Shown piece by piece: positions 8,787 through 17,163 of a DNA stretch of 64,000 nucleotides (position 1 is its first letter; every line of letters begins with the position of its first letter). The translations under genes were made by a program, and so were the position numbers. The stretch comes from CAXDOZ01 sp963991145. GTDB lineage: Bacteria > Bacteroidota > Bacteroidia > Chitinophagales > JABDMM01. The notes beneath the pieces are model-generated. The model ran no database searches and was not told the DNA's origin. It worked only from the letters and a program-made list of their open reading frames with translations. The DNA lies in NCBI GenBank assembly GCA_963991145.1, contig CAXDOZ010000001.1:10228-74227 (forward strand), in the 5' to 3' direction.

Positions 8787-10091
8787 ATGTCAGAAATTGC
8801 TTTAGATATAAAAAACCTGTCCAAACAGTATCGACTTGGATTAGTAGGCGTCAGAACTCTGAGTGATGACCTAAAGCGATTCTACTATAAGATCAGAGGA
8901 AAGGAAGATCCTTTCCGATTAGTTGGAGATGAAAATGATAGAACTTCAGTTGGGGGAGATTATGTTTGGGCCTTGCGCGACATAAATCTCAGTATTTCAA
9001 AAGGAGAAGTTGTTGGAATTATTGGAAGGAATGGTGCAGGGAAATCCACTCTTCTGAAGATCTTATCCCAGGTTACAGGACCTACCGAGGGCTCGATCAA
9101 GGTAAAAGGAAGAATATCGTCTCTTTTAGAAGTTGGTACGGGCTTTCATCCTGAACTTACCGGTAAGGAGAATGTCTATCTGAATGGAGCAATCCTTGGG
9201 ATGGATAGAAAAGAGATTGCTGCGAAGTTTGATGCAATAGTTGATTTTGCAGGGATCAGGAAGTATATCGATACGCCAACTAAGCGATATTCAAGCGGAA
9301 TGAAAGTTAGACTTGGATTTGCTGTGGCTGCATTTCTCGAGCCAGACATCATGATCGTAGATGAGGTACTCGCTGTAGGTGATGCGGAGTTTCAAAGAAA
9401 AGCAATTGCGAAAATGAGAGAGATCAGCAAGCAAAAGGATCGCACTGTTCTTTTTGTAAGCCACAATATGAACTCGATCAGGAATCTTTGCAGCAGAGGA
9501 GTCCTGTTAGAAATGGGGCAGGTGAAACTTGATGGAGATGTAGATACAATTGTATCTCACTACTTATCTGCAAACTCCACTTCAGAGGATAGATCTCAGA
9601 TTCAACGAACTGGAATAGGTCAGATCAAGATCACAGGAATGAAAATTCTTGATGATCAGGAAAGAGAGATTGATCAATTAATCTCAGGGGATAAGATTTC
9701 TCTTCAATTTGCTTTTGAGAATAATGACCCAACTATCAATTCATCTGAGTTCATCTTTAGTCTGCAGATACGAGATGAGTTTGGTAGTCCAATCGCCTCC
9801 TATATTTCAGATGAGATGAAGATTTCATTCCAGGGCGAAAAGATCCCTCCTACCGGTATAATTGTAGTTGATATACCTAGTTTGATGCTAAGAGGTGGTA
9901 AGTATATCGTAAAAACCAGGATAAATCTCAAAGAAACCGGTTTCAAGCATATGCAGGATGAGATTAATAATCTTGGAGATCTAATTGTTTTACCTGGAGA
10001 TCATTGGGATGTAGGCAAGGATAATCGAACTGGGCACCAGGCTCTGTTAGAAGGATCCATCTCAATCAAGGAGAATGCGGACTCTAATTGA
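8787..10091 (+). CDS. wzt: Polysaccharide ABC transporter ATPase (Wzt type) with C-terminal glycan domain
   Basis: This is a 434-residue ATPase. The nucleotide-binding half has Walker A GRNGAGKST (about 79-87), the signature YSSGMKVRLGFAVA (about 168-181), Walker B DIMIVDEVLAVGD and the switch His in FVSHN. The extension after about residue 265 is predicted to be the Wzt C-terminal beta-sandwich, which in known transporters recognises the end of the O-polysaccharide chain. Such a domain suggests that a specific terminal modification acts as the export signal; the neighbouring sulfo-, formyl-, methyl- or carbamoyltransferases could make it. It follows wzm by 16 bases and overlaps the next gene by 17 bases, which suggests translational coupling. 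Confidence 0.94.
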   Translation: MSEIALDIKNLSKQYRLGLVGVRTLSDDLKRFYYKIRGKEDPFRLVGDENDRTSVGGDYVWALRDINLSISKGEVVGIIGRNGAGKSTLLKILSQVTGPTEGSIKVKGRISSLLEVGTGFHPELTGKENVYLNGAILGMDRKEIAAKFDAIVDFAGIRKYIDTPTKRYSSGMKVRLGFAVAAFLEPDIMIVDEVLAVGDAEFQRKAIAKMREISKQKDRTVLFVSHNMNSIRNLCSRGVLLEMGQVKLDGDVDTIVSHYLSANSTSEDRSQIQRTGIGQIKITGMKILDDQEREIDQLISGDKISLQFAFENNDPTINSSEFIFSLQIRDEFGSPIASYISDEMKISFQGEKIPPTGIIVVDIPSLMLRGGKYIVKTRINLKETGFKHMQDEINNLGDLIVLPGDHWDVGKDNRTGHQALLEGSISIKENADSN

Positions 10092-10887
10092 TAAATATCT
10101 GGTAGATCAAAAGAGGTCAATTCTTGAGGGGGTAAGATATACAGCCATTGTCTCCACAGGTCGCACGGGCACAAAGTTCCTGGGGAATTCATTCTCCCAT
10201 ATACCTTATGTTCTCAGCATTCACGAGCCTAAACCAGTTCTGAATGATGTTGGTAGAGATCTTACTGTGGGTAAATTAAATTCGGTTCAGGTCCAAAAGA
10301 GATTCTTAAATGGCCGACAACAAATTATAAAGGAAGCAAAAGGAAATAAGGTCAATCATATAATTGAATCGAATGGAGGCCTTACCTTTTTATTGGATGA
10401 ACTGAATTCAATTATTCCTGACTTTAAGGTCATTCATATAATTAGAGATCCATTTGACATGATCTCATCTGGGGTTTCACGCATGGATAATCAAAACGAG
10501 CAGCGATACTCAAAGGACTCCAATTGGTTATTCAAGACTCGGGATTATCCCAATGACCCTAATTTTCGCAACTGGAACTCTTTAGATATCTATGAGCGCT
10601 TTGCATGGATATGGCAGTTTAAAAACCAGCACTTATCTGAATGGTGTGAGTCAAACGAGAATGGTATTTCAGTAAAGTTTGAAGAGATATTTCATTCGGG
10701 ATCTGCATGGTCACAGATTTTAAGTTTTCTAGACCTTGAATATTTCGATTTGTCGAATGAAAAGAAGTTTAAGAACTCAAATGAAGTTCAATTTGCTGAT
10801 GATAGATCAACCTGGCCTTCTGCAAGGAAAGAGAAAGTTAGGGCCCTGATAGAGAGTCTCGCCAGGAAATTTGACTACAAGATCTGA
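10075..10887 (+). CDS. Sulfotransferase-family protein (first of a tandem pair)
   Basis: This 270-residue protein has the two PAPS-binding signatures of sulfotransferases: the phosphosulfate loop STGRTGTKF (residues 27-35), and FKVIHIIRDPFDMISS with R124 and S131/S132 placed to bind the 3'-phosphate. A downstream region with FEEIF matches the usual late helix. It would transfer sulfate from PAPS to a sugar hydroxyl of the polymer. Its 5' end overlaps wzt by 17 bases. The next gene is a clear relative, sharing GRTGT-F, HEP-P, IESN and RDP at matching spacings, so the pair probably arose by tandem duplication. No PAPS-synthesis genes are in the window. The acceptor is unknown. Confidence 0.75.
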   Translation: MRTLIDKYLVDQKRSILEGVRYTAIVSTGRTGTKFLGNSFSHIPYVLSIHEPKPVLNDVGRDLTVGKLNSVQVQKRFLNGRQQIIKEAKGNKVNHIIESNGGLTFLLDELNSIIPDFKVIHIIRDPFDMISSGVSRMDNQNEQRYSKDSNWLFKTRDYPNDPNFRNWNSLDIYERFAWIWQFKNQHLSEWCESNENGISVKFEEIFHSGSAWSQILSFLDLEYFDLSNEKKFKNSNEVQFADDRSTWPSARKEKVRALIESLARKFDYKI

Positions 10888-10888
10888 C

Positions 10889-11737
10889 ATGAAAGGACTG
10901 AAGTCAATTTTTAATTTGTTTAGTAATTCATCATCTGACTCATTTGATGATATTGACTATAAATGTATAGTTAGCTCGGGGAGAACCGGGACTCAGTTTT
11001 TTGGACAATTCTTTGATCATTTCTACGAGAACCTGATTTCTAGGCATGAACCTAGGCCTGACCTGTTCAACATTTTTATCGAGAAATACAGGAATAAGGC
11101 TGGGACTGAAGAATTGGTGACCTTTCTCAGGAAGGATAGGCTTGCTTTAGTAAATGAGTGTAGGAAATCTCCTTCACAGGTTTTGATAGAAAGTAATCCT
11201 AATGCCAGTTTACTGATTCCGGAGCTTAAACTGACTTTCCCAAGTCATAAATTTTTGTGGATTGTTAGAGATCCAAAAACTTATTTGAAATCAGCCTATT
11301 CTAAATCTCCTGATGGATCGGGGGAGATGATGTTTTATGGAGAGAATGATCATCGGGATAGGCTGAAACCATCAGATCTGACAGAGTCAGAAAACGTAGA
11401 TTGGGATCGCTTTGACCGATTTCAAAAGATATGCTGGTATTGGAATGCGATTAATAAGATTCTATATTCCAACCTTAAGGATGATAACAATTGCTTGATG
11501 CTTAGGTATGAGGACCTTTTTAGTAAAGAAGATAACTTGCATTACCTTTTGAAGGTTCTCGATTTTTTTGAACTAGATCATTCAGAAATAGATCTGGACA
11601 GAGTTAATTCAAGAATGTTGGTGCCAAGCAATCAAACTAAATTCAGTATGATAAGATCATACGATGATTGGGATAAAAATAAAACAGACTCATTTGAAGC
11701 CTTAACTTCTGAAATGAGAAGTATTTTAAACTATTAG
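10889..11737 (+). CDS. Sulfotransferase-family protein (second of a tandem pair)
   Basis: From the ATG at 10889 this is a 282-residue protein; a TTG 18 bases earlier is possible but would overlap the previous gene. The phosphosulfate loop is SSGRTGTQF (29-37), and the 3'-phosphate motif is FLWIVRDPKTYLKSA with R127 and S135. Shared with the upstream neighbour are HEP(K/R)P, IESN, a LIPELK/LLDELN segment and a W-W motif before the last third, which mark the two as paralogues. The sequences have diverged considerably elsewhere, so they probably act on different hydroxyls or residues. It sits two bases after the first copy and three bases before the diamino-sugar module. Confidence 0.75.
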   Translation: MKGLKSIFNLFSNSSSDSFDDIDYKCIVSSGRTGTQFFGQFFDHFYENLISRHEPRPDLFNIFIEKYRNKAGTEELVTFLRKDRLALVNECRKSPSQVLIESNPNASLLIPELKLTFPSHKFLWIVRDPKTYLKSAYSKSPDGSGEMMFYGENDHRDRLKPSDLTESENVDWDRFDRFQKICWYWNAINKILYSNLKDDNNCLMLRYEDLFSKEDNLHYLLKVLDFFELDHSEIDLDRVNSRMLVPSNQTKFSMIRSYDDWDKNKTDSFEALTSEMRSILNY

Positions 11738-11739
11738 AA

Positions 11740-12723
11740 ATGAAAGTTCTTGTTACCGGAGCAGATGGGTTTATTGGAAGCCATTTAGTTGAAGAATTAT
11801 TAGATGCTGGATATGAGGTAAAAGCATTCGCATATTATAATTCATTTAATAGCTGGGGTTGGTTAGACACACTTCCGAAAGAGAAGTTGGACCAAATAGA
11901 AATTTTTACTGGAGATATAAGAGACCCAAATGGGGTTAAGACTGCAATGCAAGGAGTTGATCAGGTCTTCCACTTAGCTGCCCTGATTGCCATTCCATTC
12001 AGTTATCACAGTCCTGACAGTTATGTTGATACGAATGTGAAAGGGACACTCAATGTTCTTCAGGCAGGAAGAGATTTAGGACTTGATAGAATTTTGGTTA
12101 CTTCTACATCTGAAGTTTATGGAACAGCACAGTTTGTTCCAATTACCGAAGAACACCCAAAACAGGGTCAATCGCCATATTCAGCAACTAAGATCGGAGC
12201 TGATGTATTGGCCGATTCCTTTTTCAGAAGTTTTGACCTGCCAATAACAATTGTTAGGCCCTTTAATACCTACGGTCCCCGACAATCTGCAAGAGCAGTT
12301 ATCCCAACAATCATTTCACAACTCCTAAATGAAATGGATGAGATCAAGTTAGGAGACTTGACGCCTACTCGTGACCTTCTTTATGTAAAAGATACTGCGA
12401 GAGGTTTTATTGAGATCTCTAAATCAAATTCTTTGATCGGACAGGAGTGTAATATTGCTACAAACTCTGAGATCAGTATTGGAGATCTTGCACAGAATCT
12501 AATCGATCAAATCCGGCCTCAGGCGAAAATTATTCAAGACGAACAAAGGCTCAGGCCAGGTAAAAGTGAGGTTTTTAGGCTTTTTGGAAGTAATGCCAGG
12601 ATCCTGGAGAATACTGATTGGAAGCCTGAATATGATTTGACAAAAGGATTAGCTGAAACAATAGAATGGTTCTCAAATTCAGAGAACTTGAAAGCCTACA
12701 AAGCTCATATCTACAATGTCTAA
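11740..12723 (+). CDS. legB: NAD-dependent nucleotide-sugar 4,6-dehydratase, LegB type
   Basis: This 327-residue extended short-chain dehydrogenase has a GADGFIGSHL dinucleotide loop at residues 7-16, a TSTSEVYG segment (catalytic Ser/Thr) and SPYSATKIGAD (catalytic Tyr and Lys). The AYYNSFNSWGWLD block near residue 30 is a hallmark I associate with the LegB group that accompanies LegC aminotransferases. Campylobacter LegB makes the 4-keto-6-deoxy derivative of GDP-GlcNAc on the way to legionaminic acid. Here the next gene is the matching aminotransferase (overlap of 8 bases), and a PtmE-like nucleotidyltransferase closes the module. I therefore infer the same first steps on a GDP-linked sugar. 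The nucleotide is inferred, not visible. Confidence 0.85.
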   Translation: MKVLVTGADGFIGSHLVEELLDAGYEVKAFAYYNSFNSWGWLDTLPKEKLDQIEIFTGDIRDPNGVKTAMQGVDQVFHLAALIAIPFSYHSPDSYVDTNVKGTLNVLQAGRDLGLDRILVTSTSEVYGTAQFVPITEEHPKQGQSPYSATKIGADVLADSFFRSFDLPITIVRPFNTYGPRQSARAVIPTIISQLLNEMDEIKLGDLTPTRDLLYVKDTARGFIEISKSNSLIGQECNIATNSEISIGDLAQNLIDQIRPQAKIIQDEQRLRPGKSEVFRLFGSNARILENTDWKPEYDLTKGLAETIEWFSNSENLKAYKAHIYNV

Positions 12724-13861
12724 TTCAGATGTAATAGAATTCATTAGGGAACTCTACAATGAACCAGATGGATTCATTCCTTTACATATTCCACGATTTC
12801 GTGGGAGAGAGAAGGAGTATTTAATGAATTGCATTGATTCCACCTTTGTTTCAAGTGTGGGTGAGTATGTAAATCAATTTGAAGAAGATATTGCTTGCAT
12901 TACAGGCGCCAGGTATGCCATTGCAGTTGTAAATGGCACAAATGCCTTACAGGTAGCCTTACGGCTGGCAGGTGTAAAAACAGAAGAAGAAGTTATAACA
13001 CAGGCATTTAGCTTTGTCGCTACAGCCAATGCAATTTCCTATCTGGGAGCAAAACCAGTTTTTATTGATGTCGACAGGCAGCGAATGGGTATGTCGGCAG
13101 AAGCCCTAAGATCTTTTCTACAAGAGAGCACCGAGAGGAAAAATGGTCAGGTTTTTAATAAGAAGACAGGACGCCGAATTGCCGCTATAGTTCCTATGCA
13201 CACCTTTGGCTTTGCTGCAGAGATTGACAGTTTAGTTTCTATTGCCAAGGAATGGGGTATTCCTTTAGTTGAAGATGCAGCGGAATCACTTGGAACTACT
13301 TACAAGGGAAAACATACTGGAACTTTTGGTCTCTTTGGAACGATGAGTTTTAATGGGAATAAGATTGTTACTTGTGGTGGCGGTGGTGTAATAATTACCG
13401 ATAGTGAAGAGCTTGCTAAAAAAGCCAAGCATCTTACAACTACTGCAAAGGTTCCTCACAAATGGGCATATGAGCATGATATGATGGGCTACAATTTTAG
13501 AATGCCCAATCTGAATGCAGCTTTGGCATGTGCTCAGCTTGAAATGCTTGATGAATTTTTAGCTAGCAAGAAGAAACAGGCAGATCAATATTCTAACTTT
13601 TTCTCTCAAACAGAGGATTACTCCTTTATCGGTGAGCAAGAGAATTCATCATCTAACTTCTGGTTGATGACGATTATTCTTTCTGATAAAACACACAGAG
13701 ATAAGTTTCTCAAAGAAACCAATGAAGCAGGAGTAATGACGCGCCCAGCCTGGAATCTTCTCAACACTCTGGATATGTATAGAGACTGCCAATCTGATGA
13801 TTTGCTAAATTCAAATTGGTTGTTCGAAAGGGTGGTGAATGTCCCAAGTTCTGTAGTTTAG
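12716..13861 (+). CDS. legC: DegT/DnrJ/EryC1 aminotransferase, LegC type
   Basis: This 381-residue PLP aminotransferase starts with FIPLHIPRFRGREKEYL and FVSSVGEYV, the N-terminal pattern of the LegC group. It has GTNALQVALRLAGV, EDAAESLGTTYKGKHTGTFG, and SFNGNKIVTCGGGG carrying the PLP lysine (about K217). In the legionaminic pathway LegC aminates C4 of the keto sugar made by LegB, using glutamate. The start overlaps legB by 8 bases and the acetyltransferase follows after three bases, so the genes are almost certainly co-expressed. Expected product: a GDP-linked 4-amino-4,6-dideoxy-GlcNAc. Family assignment is strong; substrate identity rests on the neighbours. Confidence 0.87.
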   Translation: MSNSDVIEFIRELYNEPDGFIPLHIPRFRGREKEYLMNCIDSTFVSSVGEYVNQFEEDIACITGARYAIAVVNGTNALQVALRLAGVKTEEEVITQAFSFVATANAISYLGAKPVFIDVDRQRMGMSAEALRSFLQESTERKNGQVFNKKTGRRIAAIVPMHTFGFAAEIDSLVSIAKEWGIPLVEDAAESLGTTYKGKHTGTFGLFGTMSFNGNKIVTCGGGGVIITDSEELAKKAKHLTTTAKVPHKWAYEHDMMGYNFRMPNLNAALACAQLEMLDEFLASKKKQADQYSNFFSQTEDYSFIGEQENSSSNFWLMTIILSDKTHRDKFLKETNEAGVMTRPAWNLLNTLDMYRDCQSDDLLNSNWLFERVVNVPSSVV

Positions 13862-13864
13862 AGT

Positions 13865-14515
13865 ATGGCAAAAGATCTCTATATCATTGGTGCTGGCGGA
13901 ATGGCAAAAGAAATCCTTCCTTTGGTAAATGATATAAACTACTCTGAGAACCTTTATAGATTAAAGGGATTTATTGATAAGTCTTCAGAACTAAAGGAAT
14001 TAAAAATTGGGGGTTCTAAGTTTCCTGTCTTAGAGGAGGATTTTTTTCTTGAAGAATTCAGGGGGTTTGATGTTGCATGTTGTCTAGGGATTGGAGCAAG
14101 TCCTTATAACCCATCAATCATTAAGAGATTTGAAGATTTTGAGTTTCCTAATCTGGTCCATCCAAATGTAACTGGTGACCGAAAAAGTATAAAGATTGGT
14201 AAAGGGAATCTGTTTTGCTCCAATTCTCAGTTTACAGTTAATTTATCAGGTGGCGATTTTAACATCTTTAATCGTGGCAGTCAGGTTGGCCATGATGTAG
14301 AAATTGGAAGTTTTAATCTATTTAATCCTGGCTCTATAGTTTCTGGATCGGTTTCAATTGGTGATTCAAATTTGATTGGGGCTGGATCGGTTATTCTCCA
14401 AAACTTAAAGATTAAGTCTAATTCTATTCTTGGAGCAGGAGCTGTTTTGACCAAAGATCTGGAATCAAATGTAATGGCTATGGGAGTTCCTGCAAAAGTT
14501 GTCAATAATCCTTGA
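13865..14515 (+). CDS. NeuD/PglD-family sugar N-acyltransferase
   Basis: This 216-residue protein has an N-terminal Rossmann-like domain (YIIGAGGMAKEI, residues 6-17) followed by a left-handed beta helix of hexapeptide repeats ending in AMGVPAKVV. The layout matches NeuD, PglD and LegH. The segment GSQVGHDVEIGSFNLFNPGS carries a His in the position of the catalytic base of PglD. In LegB-LegC pathways this enzyme acetylates the new 4-amino group using acetyl-CoA. Immediately downstream are a PIG-L deacetylase and a formyltransferase, so the acetyl group may be on the other nitrogen or may be swapped later. N-acyl transfer is likely; the position is unknown. Confidence 0.82.
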   Translation: MAKDLYIIGAGGMAKEILPLVNDINYSENLYRLKGFIDKSSELKELKIGGSKFPVLEEDFFLEEFRGFDVACCLGIGASPYNPSIIKRFEDFEFPNLVHPNVTGDRKSIKIGKGNLFCSNSQFTVNLSGGDFNIFNRGSQVGHDVEIGSFNLFNPGSIVSGSVSIGDSNLIGAGSVILQNLKIKSNSILGAGAVLTKDLESNVMAMGVPAKVVNNP

Positions 14516-14525
14516 AAAGATAAAA

Positions 14526-15194
14526 ATGAAAAATGTAGTTGTTGTGGCTGTCCATCCCGATGATGAGACTCTAGCTTGTGGAGGAACCTTATTGCGCCAC
14601 AAGAATGAGGGAGATAAAGTCCATTGGATTATTGTAACAAATATTTCTGAAGATCAGGGCTTCTCTAAAGAGAAAGTAAAGTCAAGACAGGAGGAAATAA
14701 ATCGAGTGGCAAGAGAATTTAATTTTGATTCAGTAGTGAAGTTTGATTTCCCAACAACTCAACTTGAAGAGTTTTCAAAGGGAAAGTTGATTGCCTCTCT
14801 TTCAAAAGCCTTTCAGGATATTAAACCCAATGTAGTTTACCTTCCTTTCCCAGGGGACGCTCATAGCGAACACAAGTTTACATTTGAATGTGCATTTGCA
14901 TGTACGAAAACTTTTAGGTACCCATTTGTTGAGGAAGTGTATGCAATGGAAACTATAAGTGAAACGGAGTTTGGGCCCTCTTTTCAGAACCAAGTATTTA
15001 ACCCAAATTATTTTGTAGACGTAACAGAATATTTGCAAAGGAAGGTTGAGATCTTCTCAATTTTTGAATCTGAAATTGGAGAACATCCGTTCCCTCGTAG
15101 TAAAAGGAATCTTAAGGCTCAAGCCACTTTCAGAGGTGCTCAATCAGGTTTCGAATATGCTGAATCATTTATGTTGCTGAAACAAAGGAGATAA
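14526..15194 (+). CDS. PIG-L family N-deacetylase
   Basis: From the ATG at 14526 (11 bases after the preceding stop) this is a 222-residue PIG-L/LmbE-like protein. It has the zinc motif VHPDDETLACGGT near the N-terminus (His, Asp, Asp) and the later PFPGDAHSEHKFTF histidine segment, both typical of the family. Members remove N-acetyl groups from sugars such as GlcNAc-PI and bacillithiol precursors. Between a LegH-like acetyltransferase and a formyltransferase, the natural role would be to free an amino group so that it can be formylated. It could act on the nucleotide sugar or on the assembled glycan. It is stop/start overlapped (TAATG) with the next gene. Confidence 0.82.
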   Translation: MKNVVVVAVHPDDETLACGGTLLRHKNEGDKVHWIIVTNISEDQGFSKEKVKSRQEEINRVAREFNFDSVVKFDFPTTQLEEFSKGKLIASLSKAFQDIKPNVVYLPFPGDAHSEHKFTFECAFACTKTFRYPFVEEVYAMETISETEFGPSFQNQVFNPNYFVDVTEYLQRKVEIFSIFESEIGEHPFPRSKRNLKAQATFRGAQSGFEYAESFMLLKQRR

Positions 15195-16081
15195 TGAAAG
15201 CTATTTTTATCGGCACTGTAGAATTTAGCTTAAGAGCTCTTGAGGAGCTAATTAAGAGTGATTTAGATTTAGTGGGGGTGATCACAGCTGAAACAAGTTC
15301 CATCAATTCAGATTTTGTGGATTTAGAGCCAATTTGTCAGAAACATTGTATCCCAGTTAGAAAGACAAATAATGTTAATTCTCAGGAATCTCTGGATTGG
15401 ATTTCTTTAAAGAAGCCTGATGTTATTTTTTGTTTTGGATGGTCCAGATTATTAAAGAAACAATTGCTTGATATTCCCTTGCATGGGGTGATTGGCTTCC
15501 ATCCTGCTGCCTTACCAAAGAATAGAGGTAGACATCCAATTATCTGGGCTCTTTTCCTTGGATTACAAGAAACTGGCACTACATTTTTTAGGATGGATGA
15601 ATTTGCTGACAGTGGGGATATCTTATCCCAAAGTATTATTGAAATTGATCCAGCAGATGATGCAGGTTCTCTTTATGCCAAGATTGTAGATACTGCATTG
15701 ATACAGATAAGGTCATTTGTTCCAGATTTGATTTCAGGAAATGCTTCTTTCCAAAATCAAAGTGACAAGGGGTCCAATAATTGGAGAAAAAGAGCTATTC
15801 CAGATGGAAGAATAGATTTCCGTATGAGTATTACGGCAATCTACAATCAGGTGAGAGCATTGACTAAGCCTTACGTTGGTGCTCATATTGAATTCAAAGG
15901 CAAGGCCTATCAGGTTTGGAAAGTCAGAATCGAACGATCAGTAGAAGATAATATTGAACCTGGGAAAATCTTAAAAGTCAATGAGTCAGAGATTTTAGTA
16001 AAGGCCTATGATGGCGGAGTTTGGCTAATAGACTATGATGTTTCATTTTTACCTAAAGAAGGTGAATATATATTGCCATGA
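15194..16081 (+). CDS. Sugar N-formyltransferase-like protein with altered active site
   Basis: This 295-residue protein has the N10-formyl-THF transferase fold of Fmt, ArnA and WlaRD. It shows a HPAALPKNRGRHPIIWAL block and FFRMDEFADSGDIL, in which the Asp of the catalytic triad is present, and a C-terminal OB-like region (RALTKPYVGAHIEF). The residue two before the active-site His is Gly (GFHPAALP), whereas Fmt, ArnA and PurN have Asn (N-x-H). The likely role is formylation of the amino group exposed by the PIG-L protein, giving a formamido sugar. It overlaps the preceding gene by one base and the following one by four. Family is clear; activity with the altered residue is uncertain. Confidence 0.78.
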   Translation: MKAIFIGTVEFSLRALEELIKSDLDLVGVITAETSSINSDFVDLEPICQKHCIPVRKTNNVNSQESLDWISLKKPDVIFCFGWSRLLKKQLLDIPLHGVIGFHPAALPKNRGRHPIIWALFLGLQETGTTFFRMDEFADSGDILSQSIIEIDPADDAGSLYAKIVDTALIQIRSFVPDLISGNASFQNQSDKGSNNWRKRAIPDGRIDFRMSITAIYNQVRALTKPYVGAHIEFKGKAYQVWKVRIERSVEDNIEPGKILKVNESEILVKAYDGGVWLIDYDVSFLPKEGEYILP

Positions 16082-17163
16082 TAGATAACACAGCACGCGT
16101 TAGATCTATAAGTATTGATTGCAGAGAAAGTCTCCTTTCAGCTATAAAGCAAATGGATAAGGAGTCATGCAAACTTCTCTTAGTGAAGAAAAATGGAGAA
16201 TTCTTTTCCCTTATCAGTATTGGCGATATTCAAAGAGCCATATTGAATGAAGTCGACCTTGGGGATTCTATCGAGAATAATATCAGACCAAAAATACATG
16301 TTTGCTCAAGCTCCGATTCCGAGATCGAGATTAGAGAATCAATGAAAAAGTTCCGATCTGAGTTTATGCCAATCCTAAATTCTGGAGGGAAATTGACTCA
16401 GGTAGTCTTTTGGGATGAAGTATTTGAACAAAGTTTTAATCGTCATTCAAATACTGAATTTGACCTACCAGTAGTGATTATGGCAGGGGGAAAAGGAACT
16501 AGACTACAACCCATCACCAATATTATTCCTAAGCCGTTAGTTCCCTTGGGTGAAAAGCCGATTATGCAGGTCATAATTGATGATTTCGTAAATCTTGGGG
16601 TTTCTAAGTTCTACGCTTCCGTCAACTACAAATCAGAAATGATTGAGCAATTTTTCGACTCTATTCCGGAACGAAATTATAGTATCGAATACTTTAAGGA
16701 AGATCAACCTTTAGGAACAGCAGGAAGTTTATCCTTGTTAAAGGATAAAATTTCCACCACCTTCTTTGTGAGTAATTGTGATATTCTTATTGACCAGGAT
16801 TATTCTGAGGTTCTCAAATTTCATAGAGAAAAAAAGAATGAGTTAACAGCTATGGCAGCCTTGAGGCATTATAAAATTCCATATGGCACAATGGATATTG
16901 GAGAAGGAGGTCAACTGTTAAGACTAAGTGAAAAGCCTGAGCTTACCTTCACAGTAAACGCAGGTGTTTATATTCTAGAACCTCATCTCATAGACGAGAT
17001 TCCTGCGGGGGAATTTTTTCACATAACACACCTAATGGAACAAATTATGGCAAGAGATGGCCGTGTAGGAGTTTTTCCTGTAAGTGAAAAGAGTTGGATG
17101 GATATAGGTGAATGGAAAGAGTATGACAGAACCCAGGAACTTTTTAAACGTTGGGATCGATGA
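16078..17163 (+). CDS. CBS-domain sugar-1-phosphate nucleotidyltransferase, PtmE type
   Basis: This is a 361-residue protein. The first 115 or so residues contain two CBS-like repeats (LLLVKKNGEFFSLISIGD; SEFMPILNSGGKLTQVV). They are followed by a full nucleotidyltransferase: VVIMAGGKGTRLQPITNIIPKPLVPLGEKPI is the nucleotide and catalytic signature, FFVSNCDILID is the metal-binding Asp region, and MDIGEWKEY lies near the end. The CBS-plus-nucleotidyltransferase arrangement is that of Campylobacter PtmE, which makes the GDP-amino sugar used by LegB. This supports a GDP-linked product for the module at 11740-17163. The start overlaps the formyltransferase stop by four bases (ATGA), and the next gene overlaps its stop the same way. 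Confidence 0.85.
   Translation: MIDNTARVRSISIDCRESLLSAIKQMDKESCKLLLVKKNGEFFSLISIGDIQRAILNEVDLGDSIENNIRPKIHVCSSSDSEIEIRESMKKFRSEFMPILNSGGKLTQVVFWDEVFEQSFNRHSNTEFDLPVVIMAGGKGTRLQPITNIIPKPLVPLGEKPIMQVIIDDFVNLGVSKFYASVNYKSEMIEQFFDSIPERNYSIEYFKEDQPLGTAGSLSLLKDKISTTFFVSNCDILIDQDYSEVLKFHREKKNELTAMAALRHYKIPYGTMDIGEGGQLLRLSEKPELTFTVNAGVYILEPHLIDEIPAGEFFHITHLMEQIMARDGRVGVFPVSEKSWMDIGEWKEYDRTQELFKRWDR

Noticed and set aside
11740..17163. Complete legionaminic acid pathway
   Set aside because: LegB-, LegC- and PtmE-like genes are present, but the hydrolysing epimerase, synthase and CMP-transferase are absent.
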